A DNA stretch of 64,000 nucleotides from JADLHS01 sp044225555 (GTDB lineage Bacteria > Verrucomicrobiota > Verrucomicrobiia > Limisphaerales > JADLHS01). Positions 27,301 through 34,417 of this stretch are shown piece after piece. Below the pieces are notes generated by a model, which saw only the letters and a program-made list of their open reading frames with translations, ran no database searches and was not told the origin of the DNA. Each line of letters begins with the position of its first letter. The stretch's first letter is position 1. A program made the translations under genes and the position numbers. Where the stretch lies: NCBI GenBank assembly GCA_044225555.1, contig JBGAIM010000001.1:124001-188000 (forward strand). The letters are read 5' to 3'.

Positions 27301-28987
27301 GAGCGGCGGTTACCAGCGGCAAATGAAAATTGGTGTGCCAAAGATTGGTCGTTACGCGCACCAGGGGAGTGGCGAGCGCCTCGACAGCCTGCGTGGGAAG
27401 TCCCCGGGATTCACTGACAAAGGTTGTAAAATTGGTCTTCCAGTCGGATCGGCCCTGGATGTAACCGGAAGGGTTGTATGTCTGTAGAATAGACGCGACT
27501 GGAACGTTTGTCGTGGCCAGCCTCGTCATCCTCGTTAGTTTGGGCATATTCTGGCGATAGGAAAACTCGTAGCGCATAAGCCCACCCAGCGCATTGGTCA
27601 GGGTGCGGCTGTTGTCGTTATCATTGTAAAAAATTGTGGCCAGGTCGGCTCCACCAGCATGTTCATTCATAATGCCGCGACCGGTGGAATCATACGCCCA
27701 AGTTGAAAACCGGTTGCCCTTTTCATCGACAATCCCGGTTAATTGAAACGGCACATTTGAGTTCTCGTACAAATACTGCTGGCTCGTTGTGGGGCTGGTA
27801 GAAAATCCAGCGGATTGCAGTCGATCCGGAGCGCCTGAGCCCGAGCTTGAGTCGTAGGCATAACTCAAGACCAACCCATTCGGGCAGGTGACCGTAGCGA
27901 GGAGGTTACCTGCGTATGTCATTTGCAGCATCCGTCCGAACGAATCGCTGACTGAGATCAGATGATTATTGCCATCGTAAGTCAGGTTCTGCGTGTACCC
28001 ATTCGGTTTTTGAATGGAAGTCAGCAACGCAATGTTTCCGCTGACCTGATAAGTCTCAATGGTGTCATCGTTGTCCACGAAGGTCCAAGTACTGCCGGAT
28101 GAAGTGAGTTTGATACTGATGTCGCTATCACTCACCCAAACGCCCCCGTTGAGGAAGAAATTGATTCGTTGGCCCGTGGCCCTTTCAGCGATTATCGGAT
28201 AGCCGCCGCCAAGATAGCGGTCATAAGTGGAACGCCAGTTCTTCCCCAAGGTCGTTGCCGGCGTATTCAGGATGCCTTGACTGTTGTAAAACCTGACAAA
28301 CGCAAGCGAGTTCGGGCCAGAAGACGCATAGTCCAGCGCTTCATGGTACATGTTTCCGGTGCCAATGCGGATGGGATCCGTCACGTATGGGCTTTGCTCC
28401 GGACACGCGCAACCCAGCGACTTGACACTGGATTCGACGTCTAACTCAAATTGCCACGAGGCTGAGTCATTCGTGGGGGACGTGCTGCAATTGGCAAAAA
28501 TCTGGTAGGTGCCGGCACTAAGGGTGCCTGCTGTATTCGTGGTCCCGCCCAGCAAAATGCCGGGGCCGGAGAATAGGTTGGTGGCATTGCCGGTCTGGGT
28601 CGATTTGAAGCTGAAGCTCACCGTGTTGGATACCGTAAAATTGATTGCCAGGGTTGACACCGCGCTCGCGCCTGTCCATGACGGGTCAAGCAATGTGATG
28701 CGCGCTTCGGCATCTCCTTTGAACACGCCAGTTCCATCTCCGTAATTGGTGATTGACGAATTTTGAACCGCGCTTTCTATGGCGACCGGCCCGATGCCAT
28801 TCGACACGTAATTCTGTAGGGTGTGATTAAAATCTCCATTGGTGCTGCTGAAGATGCCACTACCATTTTGACCGGTACGGATTTGCCGCGCTCCAGAGGA
28901 AAATGAAATTTGAGCCTGGCCAAAAACGGAGGTTCCCAAAAGGAAGATGACCAACAACCAGTTATGATGTCTGGATTCGATTTTCAT
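24302..28987 (-). CDS. Exported RHS repeat protein with variable C-terminal region
   Basis: Very large protein (about 1,561 residues from the ATG before the signal peptide WLLVIFLLGTSVFGQA; a start 46 codons upstream is possible). After an N-terminal Ig-like region, a DUF6531-type block begins at DPIRIGTGNMYHEALDY. Dozens of YD/RHS repeats follow (for example YDANGNL, YDAAGLL, YDPQDNLKSVTDG). The conserved RHS core end is GRYIQSDPWGLFSGVNLYGY. The last ~145 residues are unrelated to the repeats and may be a toxin or effector. RHS shells encapsulate such C-termini. No neighbouring immunity gene was found. Confidence 0.92.
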   Translation of the reverse strand: MKIESRHHNWLLVIFLLGTSVFGQAQISFSSGARQIRTGQNGSGIFSSTNGDFNHTLQNYVSNGIGPVAIESAVQNSSITNYGDGTGVFKGDAEARITLLDPSWTGASAVSTLAINFTVSNTVSFSFKSTQTGNATNLFSGPGILLGGTTNTAGTLSAGTYQIFANCSTSPTNDSASWQFELDVESSVKSLGCACPEQSPYVTDPIRIGTGNMYHEALDYASSGPNSLAFVRFYNSQGILNTPATTLGKNWRSTYDRYLGGGYPIIAERATGQRINFFLNGGVWVSDSDISIKLTSSGSTWTFVDNDDTIETYQVSGNIALLTSIQKPNGYTQNLTYDGNNHLISVSDSFGRMLQMTYAGNLLATVTCPNGLVLSYAYDSSSGSGAPDRLQSAGFSTSPTTSQQYLYENSNVPFQLTGIVDEKGNRFSTWAYDSTGRGIMNEHAGGADLATIFYNDNDNSRTLTNALGGLMRYEFSYRQNMPKLTRMTRLATTNVPVASILQTYNPSGYIQGRSDWKTNFTTFVSESRGLPTQAVEALATPLVRVTTNLWHTNFHLPLVTAAPRLTTTFQYDTNGNMLARTETDTSTEFLPYPTSGQTRTWTNTYGNYGLLRTATGPRTDVVSTTSYAYDTNGNLVSLTTPQGYTTLFTNYNGSGLPGKIIDPNGVVTLLTYDLRDRLASRTILTSSGNASNAFVYDAAGLLIATVEPDGVSHYSFYDAAHRLVGKSNSLGESVTYTLDAAGNTTQEDIRNAGNAVTKTHRKAFDALSRLIRDVGGSGQTNSYAYDPTGNRLSLTNGLNQRTTQTFDQLNRLTSATDPLLNTTSYGYDPQDNLKSVTDGRFLVTSYFYDGFRQLIQQSSPDSGARTFTLDKAGNRISETDARGIVVLRTFDKQDRVTAETYPASPGENITYSYDASTNENFGIGHLAGYTDESGSTSIRYNELGDVTRVVRHINGTPYTNTYTYNLASRMTGATYPSGTALIYGRDSQGRINSISCRPAGAAGYSTLLSGISYLPFGPISGWQYGNGLVRSFVYDLDYRLTNLITGSGTTVQSLSYAYDLADNITAIADNLTPTLSQGFAYDPAQRLTNAAGIYGTVQYTYDADGNRLSRIAGGVAESYSYSPMANQLQSILRNGNTRTFGYTLAGNTSNDDRGGAGALNFIYGNRNRLGSVTSGASTVATYKYAARGERVSKTVGSTTTHFHYDLARHLVAESAASGAVIREYIWFNDTPIAQIEPGGRIYFIHPDHLNTPQKLTDNSRTVVWDRKQQPFGETVSLSSSGNSGEPSLSASLNQNTHEFQVTVSGPANVNFTLQRAGSLVNPSWTVIDSGTAPFTHNDSVVNTGARFYRAYGNGSPVTHNLRFPGQYFDAETGLNYNMMRDYDPTSGRYIQSDPWGLFSGVNLYGYSRSNPNTFVDPNGTNPGLFGLDGQNPLNYPGLGNAIAAQSADAAAAAVQAKINEYMTRANGDIAKAWKLSDDHRSHCGDNSAVEADANHYLGYRMVSENLGMVGVMMDAVTIPVYQGAKMFPGVTSILGGSPASVDQFGWGIRGMIDGWLAAPEE

Positions 28988-29267
28988 GCCGGCAACGAAA
29001 CTTAGTAGTTTTGGATAGGATGTGCGTTTTGTCAGGCGCGCGCTCACAGAACCTGCGCCATTTCTGAATGCCGAAGAAAATGGCAAGCTGGGAAGACTTT
29101 TCCAGAAAATCTTCACGGTTTTCATGGCCGAAATGTGTGTTTAGGTGTCCGAACGGTGACTAGCTGCCTTTTCCTTTGCGTCGGAGGCGAATTGAAATAA
29201 TCTCCCTGCCAGCCTCATGCACTGGCCTGTGCCATCCGAACAAGGCGTTCCAACAAATGCTCCGGAC

Positions 29268-30122
29268 ATGCGGTTCTGGGCCGTTGCCAGGTGGACTTTG
29301 ATTCTCGCCCTGTTGTTCCTTGGCGGCGGTTGCTCCACTGCGCACAAGGAAGCTTCCACCACGGCGTTTAATGTACAGGAGCTGGGAGTGGTTCGGGACG
29401 TCCTGCCGCTGGCGGTGCAGCCCGATCCGGCCAAATGGCGGCGACTGCAAGTCGGCATGACCGAGGGCCAAGTCGTCGCACTGCTGGGCTACCCCTACCG
29501 CAAAGATGCGCGCCCGGCCCCCACCACCGATCCGAACCTCCTCCGGTTGTATTGCTGGTATTACGGCGAAATCTCCTTCCAGAGCTTCATGACCAAGGGT
29601 GCACATTACTACGCCGTGTATTTCCACGAGGGGCTCGTGCATGAAATTCGTGATCCGTGGAATGGTCAATTTTCCCCGGATGGCCGGCCCACAGTGCCGG
29701 AACTGGTCCTGCCCGGCGCCGGGCAAACCCTCCACCACTACCCGAGATTCCTCGACTTTCGATGGCAGCCCGCCTCCGGGGTGTACCCCATCGAGTATGA
29801 GGTTGAAATCCAGGCGCTCACTGTGAGCCAGCAGGAATCCGAGCATTTCGAGGACTACATCACCAAGACTGTGGCCCAGAATCGTGAACAGTGGATCAAA
29901 GACGGGATGTCCCAGCGGGACATGACGAAAATGGCGGCCGACTTCGCCCAAGAGCTGCGGCGCGACCAGGCAGTGGTGAGTTCCTGGCGCTTCCGCACGC
30001 ACGACATCTACGTGCCCCTGACCTGGGTGGGGTCCAACACGGGTCGCTGGCGGGTGCGGGGTGAGAATGCCCAAGGCGTGGGTGACTGGACAGCGTGGCG
30101 ATATTTCGCCTTCTCCAGATAG
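29268..30122 (+). CDS. Lipoprotein with BamE/SmpA-like motif
   Basis: Protein of 284 residues with a lipoprotein signal ending in LGGGC (Cys near residue 22), so it should be lipid-anchored. The segment LQVGMTEGQVVALLGYPYRKDARP is the typical 'GMT...V..LLG.P' motif of SmpA/OmlA-type small domains. The later half is rich in aromatic residues and lacks a recognised domain; RTHDIYVPLTWVGSNTGRWRVRG near the end may be a beta domain. It precedes the restriction operon on the same strand but no functional link is evident. The ATG at MRFWAVAR is chosen because it starts the signal. Confidence 0.7.
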   Translation: MRFWAVARWTLILALLFLGGGCSTAHKEASTTAFNVQELGVVRDVLPLAVQPDPAKWRRLQVGMTEGQVVALLGYPYRKDARPAPTTDPNLLRLYCWYYGEISFQSFMTKGAHYYAVYFHEGLVHEIRDPWNGQFSPDGRPTVPELVLPGAGQTLHHYPRFLDFRWQPASGVYPIEYEVEIQALTVSQQESEHFEDYITKTVAQNREQWIKDGMSQRDMTKMAADFAQELRRDQAVVSSWRFRTHDIYVPLTWVGSNTGRWRVRGENAQGVGDWTAWRYFAFSR

Positions 30123-30142
30123 ACAACGAATTTCATGCAACT

Positions 30143-30241
30143 ATGATCTGGATTGCCCCCTCGGAAAGAGACCCGGACAACGCCGTGCTGGAAAAGCGTC
30201 TCTGGGACAGCGTTGACCAGTTCCGCACCGAGTTCGCCTAA
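30143..30241 (+). pseudogene. N-terminal remnant of a second HsdM methyltransferase
   Basis: A 32-codon frame reading MIWIAPSERDPDNAVLEKRL then WDSVDQFRTEFA, stopping at a TAA that overlaps the hsdR ATG (TAATG). This is the usual N-terminus of type I HsdM proteins ('...LEKRLWDAADQFR...'). The intact hsdM downstream starts with a different sequence (MSNPTALVQKLWNYC), so the fragment comes from another methyltransferase gene or an ancestral hsdM-first operon. It could still serve as a leader peptide coupling translation into hsdR. Confidence 0.7.
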
Positions 30242-33200
30242 TGACCCCGGAAGAAAAAGCCCGCGAAAAGATCGATGCGATGCTCATCGCATCCGGGTGG
30301 AGCGTCCAGACCAAGGATAAAGTCAACCTCTCAGCATCACGCGGTGTCGCTGTTTGTGAACTCTCCTTTAAGACTGGCGAACCCGATTACACCCTTTTCG
30401 CGGACGGCAAGGCCATCGGCACCGTCGAAGCCAAACCGGAAGGTGTAACGCTCACCAGTGTCGAGGAACAATCCGCCAAGTATGTCGCCGGTGTGCCGTT
30501 CGGTGTGCCCGCCTGGAAATCGCCACTGCCGTTCTGTTACGAAAGCACCGGGGCAGAAACGTTCTTCACCAACCGCCTTAATCCTCAGCCGCGCAGCCGC
30601 CGCGTGTTCTCGTTTCATCGCCCGGAAACGTTGCTCGCCTGGGTGCAGCAAGAAAAACAACTCGCCCAGCGGCTCCAGGAATTTCCACCGCTCGCCGTCG
30701 GCAATCTCTGGCCCGCGCAGTTCGAGGCCATCAAGAATCTCGAAATCTCCTTCGTGGCTGGTCGTCCGCGTGCACTCATCCAGATGGCTACCGGTTCAGG
30801 CAAAACTTACACCGCCGTCAATTTCATCTATCGCCTCGTCAAATACGCCGGAGCGAAACGCGTCCTGTTCCTCGTGGACCGCGGCAATCTCGGCGACCAG
30901 ACACTCAAGGAATTCCAGCAATTCGTCTCGCCCGTGAACAATTACAAGTTCACCGAGGAATACATCGTCCAGCGCCTGAGCAGCAATCAGCTCGACACCT
31001 CCGCCCGCGTCGTCATCGGCACGATCCAACGCATCTATTCCATGCTCAAAGGCGAGACGGAAACCGCCGCCGATCTCGACGACCTGCCGATTGAATCCGC
31101 CGAAACGCTGTTCAAGCAGCCCGTACCGGTGGAATACAATCCCAACTTCCCCATCGAGGAATTCGATTTCATCGTAACCGACGAATGCCATCGCTCCATC
31201 TACAATCTCTGGCGGCAGGTGCTGGATTACTTTGACGCCTCGCTCATCGGCCTCACCGCGACGCCGTCCAAGCAGACCTTCGGCTTCTTCCAGCAAAACC
31301 TCGTGATGGAATACAACCACGAGAAAGCCGTGGCCGATGGCGTGAATGTCGGGTGCGACATCTACCGCATCAAAACGCAGATCACCGAGGGCGGCTCAAA
31401 GGTGGATGCTGGACTGTGGGTGGACAAACGCGATCGCCAGACGCGCAAGGTCCGCTGGGAACAGCTCGACGAAGTCCTCGCCTATGACGCCAGCGAACTT
31501 GACCGCGACGTCGTCGCCACCGACCAGATTCGCAAGGTGCTGGAAACGTTCCGCGACAAGGTCTTCACCGAGATGTTTCCCGGCCGCACCGACCTGCCAA
31601 AGACGCTTATCTTTGCCAAGGACGACACCCACGCCGACGACATCGTCCGCCTCTGCCGTGAGGTCTTCGGCAAGGGCAACGACTTCTGCCAGAAAATCAC
31701 CTATCGCACCGGCTTCACCCGCATCCCGGTCGGCAAGAAGCTCGTGGATGGCAAGGAAATCGAGGTGTTCAAGTGGGAACGCACCGCCAGCCTCACGCCC
31801 GAACAGATCCTCAGCGCCTTCCGCAACAGCTACAACCCGCGCATCGCCGTCACTGTGGACATGATTGCCACCGGCACGGACATCAAGCCGCTGGAAATCG
31901 TCTTCTTCATGCGCAGCGTGGCGTCCAAGAACTTCTTCGAGCAGATGAAAGGCCGCGGCGTGCGCGTGGTGTCCGACACCGAGATGGAACAGGTCAACCC
32001 CGGCGTCAAACGCAAGACCCGCTACCTCATCGTGGATGCCGTGGGCGTGACCGAACGCGTTCAGACCGAATCCCGCCCGCTGGAAAAGAAACCCACCGTC
32101 AGCTTCGAGAAACTCCTCGATGCCGCCGCGCTGGGCACAACCGAAGTCGCCGCCGTCGAGTCCCTGGCTGGCCGTCTGATCCGCCTCGAACGCCGCTTCG
32201 ACGCCGACCTCGAAACCGAGGTGGTCAATGTTGCCAAGGGGCAAACCCTGTCCCATATCGCCAAAGGCATGTTGGATGCGGTTGACCCAGACAAAGTGGA
32301 AGAGGCGTCCCGCCTCTTAATGGTAGAAGAACAGAGGCGAGACGCCTCTGCCACTGTTGCCACATTCCCTCCACTGAACTACTTCGATCCCGAAGCTCCC
32401 ATCGCCTTCCTGTCCGGTGATCTCCCGCACTGGCGGCAGGAAGGCACGACCTACTTCGTTACCTTTCGGCTCGCGGATTCACTTCCGCAAGAAAAACTCA
32501 AGCAATGGCGTGAAGAACGGGAAAAATGGCTGGCCACTCATCCCGAACCGCACGACGAAGCAACACGAAAGGAGTATTACGACCTATTCCCGCAACGCCT
32601 CCAGCAATGGCTTGATGCCGGTTCAGGTTCGTGTGCGCTGGCATTGCCTGAAGTAAAGCAATTGGTCGAAGGTGCATTGCGTCATTTCGACGGTCAACGC
32701 TATCGGTTGCATGAATTCGTGGTCGCTCCGAATCACGTCCATGTCCTGGTTTCCCCGTCCGGCGAACACATCCTGTCCGAAATCCTCCACACATGGAAAT
32801 CGTTCACGGCGCACGAGATTCTCAAAGTGAGCAAGAGTGGCAGAGCCGTCCCGGCTCTGAGCTTTGAAAACAACACCGTCTGGCAAAAGGAATCCTTCGA
32901 TCACATCGTCCGTAGCCCGGCCAGCATGGAGAAGTTTAGGCAATACATTCGCAACCATGGTGGCTCTCAAAGTGGCAGCGGCGTCCCGCCGCTGTCTTAT
33001 TCCGAACCCACAGCCAAACAGCGGCGGGACGCCGCTGCCACCTTGATCAAATCCGCCCTCGCGCCGCTCGCCACCAATCCCGACTTGCGCAACCTGCTCA
33101 AGAAAATCGCCAAAGCCGCCGAGCAGACCATCGACATCATTTCGCAGGACACCTTGCTCTACGCCGGCCCGGCGCAGAAGAGCACACAGAATAATGCCGA

Positions 33201-33741
33201 GACTGCAAAATCGTTCCGCGACTACATCGAGCAGCACAAGGCGGAGATCACCGCGCTCCAATTGCTCTACTCGCGCCCCTACAAACAGCGGCTCACTGAA
33301 CCGATGCTCAAGGAACTGGAGAAAAAGCTCCGCGACCAGCACGCCGCCTGGACCGAGGACAATCTCTGGTCCGCCTTCGCCGCTGCCCAACCGGGCAAGG
33401 TCAAGGGCCGCTCGCAGGCCGGACGCTTTGCTGACCTCGTCGCGCTCGTCCGCTTCGCGCTGGAACAACAGCCCGTGCTCGAACCGTTCGCCGAATCCGT
33501 CACCACACGCTTCAACGAATGGCTCATGAACAAGGCCAAAGCCGGCGTGAAATTTTCTGCGGTTCAAATTGCTTGGCTCAACCTCATTCGCGACCACATC
33601 GCCACCAGTCTGAGCATCGAGCCGGACGATTTCGATTACGCGCCGTTCAGCCAGCGCGGCGGACTCGGCAAAGCGCATCAACTGTTCGGCGAGCAACTGC
33701 CCAAACTGCTCGATGAACTCAACGAGGTGCTCGCGGCATGA
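30241..33741 (+). CDS. hsdR: Type I restriction endonuclease subunit R, interrupted in frame by a RAYT element
   Basis: Motor and nuclease subunit of a type I restriction system. The N-terminal nuclease motif is EPDYTLFADGKAIGTVEAKPEG (a PD...ExK pattern, residues ~42-64). The helicase has Walker A ATGSGKT near residue 182, DECHRS and LTATPSK, plus the C-terminal helicase lobe GTDIKPLEIVFFMRS. At 1,166 residues it is ~250 longer than relatives. Residues ~688-934 are foreign: REP palindromes and a Y1 transposase-like protein (NHVHVLVSP HUH motif). HsdR sequence resumes at ATLIKSALAPLATNPDL. Reading stays open throughout. Whether the protein works is unknown. Confidence 0.9.
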   Translation: MTPEEKAREKIDAMLIASGWSVQTKDKVNLSASRGVAVCELSFKTGEPDYTLFADGKAIGTVEAKPEGVTLTSVEEQSAKYVAGVPFGVPAWKSPLPFCYESTGAETFFTNRLNPQPRSRRVFSFHRPETLLAWVQQEKQLAQRLQEFPPLAVGNLWPAQFEAIKNLEISFVAGRPRALIQMATGSGKTYTAVNFIYRLVKYAGAKRVLFLVDRGNLGDQTLKEFQQFVSPVNNYKFTEEYIVQRLSSNQLDTSARVVIGTIQRIYSMLKGETETAADLDDLPIESAETLFKQPVPVEYNPNFPIEEFDFIVTDECHRSIYNLWRQVLDYFDASLIGLTATPSKQTFGFFQQNLVMEYNHEKAVADGVNVGCDIYRIKTQITEGGSKVDAGLWVDKRDRQTRKVRWEQLDEVLAYDASELDRDVVATDQIRKVLETFRDKVFTEMFPGRTDLPKTLIFAKDDTHADDIVRLCREVFGKGNDFCQKITYRTGFTRIPVGKKLVDGKEIEVFKWERTASLTPEQILSAFRNSYNPRIAVTVDMIATGTDIKPLEIVFFMRSVASKNFFEQMKGRGVRVVSDTEMEQVNPGVKRKTRYLIVDAVGVTERVQTESRPLEKKPTVSFEKLLDAAALGTTEVAAVESLAGRLIRLERRFDADLETEVVNVAKGQTLSHIAKGMLDAVDPDKVEEASRLLMVEEQRRDASATVATFPPLNYFDPEAPIAFLSGDLPHWRQEGTTYFVTFRLADSLPQEKLKQWREEREKWLATHPEPHDEATRKEYYDLFPQRLQQWLDAGSGSCALALPEVKQLVEGALRHFDGQRYRLHEFVVAPNHVHVLVSPSGEHILSEILHTWKSFTAHEILKVSKSGRAVPALSFENNTVWQKESFDHIVRSPASMEKFRQYIRNHGGSQSGSGVPPLSYSEPTAKQRRDAAATLIKSALAPLATNPDLRNLLKKIAKAAEQTIDIISQDTLLYAGPAQKSTQNNAETAKSFRDYIEQHKAEITALQLLYSRPYKQRLTEPMLKELEKKLRDQHAAWTEDNLWSAFAAAQPGKVKGRSQAGRFADLVALVRFALEQQPVLEPFAESVTTRFNEWLMNKAKAGVKFSAVQIAWLNLIRDHIATSLSIEPDDFDYAPFSQRGGLGKAHQLFGEQLPKLLDELNEVLAA
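32301..32350. repeat. REP-like palindrome pair at the left edge of the RAYT segment
   Basis: Two palindromes in tandem: AGAGGCG-tcc-CGCCTCT at 32,301-32,317 and CAGAGGCG-aga-CGCCTCTG at 32,332-32,350. They have 7-8 bp stems with 3-nt loops. The second reads as the reverse complement type of the first, the head-to-head arrangement of BIME units. They are followed by GCCAC, the complement of the GTGGC that leads the right-hand copies. Confidence 0.75.
32841..32859. repeat. REP-like palindrome inside the RAYT coding region
   Basis: CAGAGCC-gtccc-GGCTCTG preceded by AGTGG, same architecture as the edge copies (GTGG-CAG stem, central TCCC). It encodes SGRAVPALS between the transposase blocks EILKV and FENNTVWQKE and so appears to be a REP inserted into the transposase gene without breaking the frame. 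Confidence 0.65.
32972..33041. repeat. REP-like palindrome pair at the right edge of the RAYT segment
   Basis: CAGCGGCG-tcc-CGCCGCTG at 32,976-32,994 and CAGCGGCG-gga-CGCCGCTG at 33,019-33,037. With flanks, the 24 bp starting at 32,972 (GTGGCAGCGG...) are the exact reverse complement of the 24 bp ending at 33,041, separated by 22 bp. This is an inverted BIME-like pair. Confidence 0.85.
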
Positions 33742-33745
33742 CCAT

Positions 33746-34417
33746 ATGAACCTTCACGACCGCCAATTTATTCACGCACTACTGCGAATGGCTGTTGAGC
33801 GGTTCAACGCTTCGATTGATCGCGAGACGCTGTTGTGTCCGCGAACGAATGACGTCATGAAGCCAGGTGATTGGCCTGCCGCAAGTGAAAGGGCAATTGC
33901 GCACAGACTTGCGTATTATCTTGAGCACATCCTTGTCCATGAATTCCGTTTGGCGGCGGACGCACGGATTTCTGTGGATTGTGAATACAACCGACACGGT
34001 CAGGCAGCGAAGACCCACAAGATTTCCGAAGAGCTTGTCCAGATCGTGCTCGCAGCGAAACGGAAGGCTGTTGAAATCGAAATCCAAGAACGAGAGCAAA
34101 AGAATGGCGCTGATGCTGAAGTGGACTCGCCTGAGTTTGTGTTCTCAATAGCGCCCGACATCGTCGTGCACCGAAGGCAAGTTGATGACGACAACCTCCT
34201 AGTGATCGAGCTTAAGAAACAGACAAACAAGGAAGATGCTCGTTACGACGACTTGAAACTCAAACAATTCACCTACCCGGACGATTATCACTACGAGTTG
34301 GGTGCGGCCGTGGTTGCGGTGGATGACGTGCCGGGCAAAAGACGATTTCTAACAATCGCTGCAATTTACGAAGACGGTCGAAAGGTTTGGCCAATGGAAG
34401 CAGAGGCGACTGAGTGA
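33746..34417 (+). CDS. PD-(D/E)XK nuclease-like protein in the restriction operon
   Basis: Protein of 223 residues, not a standard type I subunit. The stretch FVFSIAPDIVVHRRQVDDDNLLVIELKK places a PD and an E-x-K about 20 residues apart with hydrophobic strands on both sides, the signature of PD-(D/E)XK nuclease folds (near residues 140-165). No other domain is recognisable, and no membrane segment. It starts 4 bp after the hsdR stop and ends inside the hsdS start (GTGA overlap), so it is firmly within the operon. It may cleave DNA or be an inactive structural relative. Confidence 0.55.
   Translation: MNLHDRQFIHALLRMAVERFNASIDRETLLCPRTNDVMKPGDWPAASERAIAHRLAYYLEHILVHEFRLAADARISVDCEYNRHGQAAKTHKISEELVQIVLAAKRKAVEIEIQEREQKNGADAEVDSPEFVFSIAPDIVVHRRQVDDDNLLVIELKKQTNKEDARYDDLKLKQFTYPDDYHYELGAAVVAVDDVPGKRRFLTIAAIYEDGRKVWPMEAEATE

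Larger units (their letters stand above)
32301..33041 (+). mobile_element. REP-associated tyrosine transposase (RAYT) segment inserted within hsdR
   Basis: A ~740-bp segment encoding, in the hsdR frame, a Y1/TnpA-REP-like protein: HWRQEGTTYFVTFRLADSLP, YRLHEFVVAPNHVHVLVSP with the HUH histidines, then VWQKESFDHIVRSP and FRQYIRNHG. The segment is bordered on both sides by GTC(C)CG-looped palindromes of REP type, as for mobile RAYT-REP units. The catalytic tyrosine is not certain, since the usual position in the WQ-E-(Y/S)-FDH block is Ser. No independent start codon or ribosome site stands out, so it is expressed, if at all, as part of HsdR. Confidence 0.8.

Noticed and set aside
32623..33696. 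A 357-codon minus-strand frame within hsdR
   Set aside because: It lacks motifs and mirrors the plus-strand HsdR/RAYT coding sequence.
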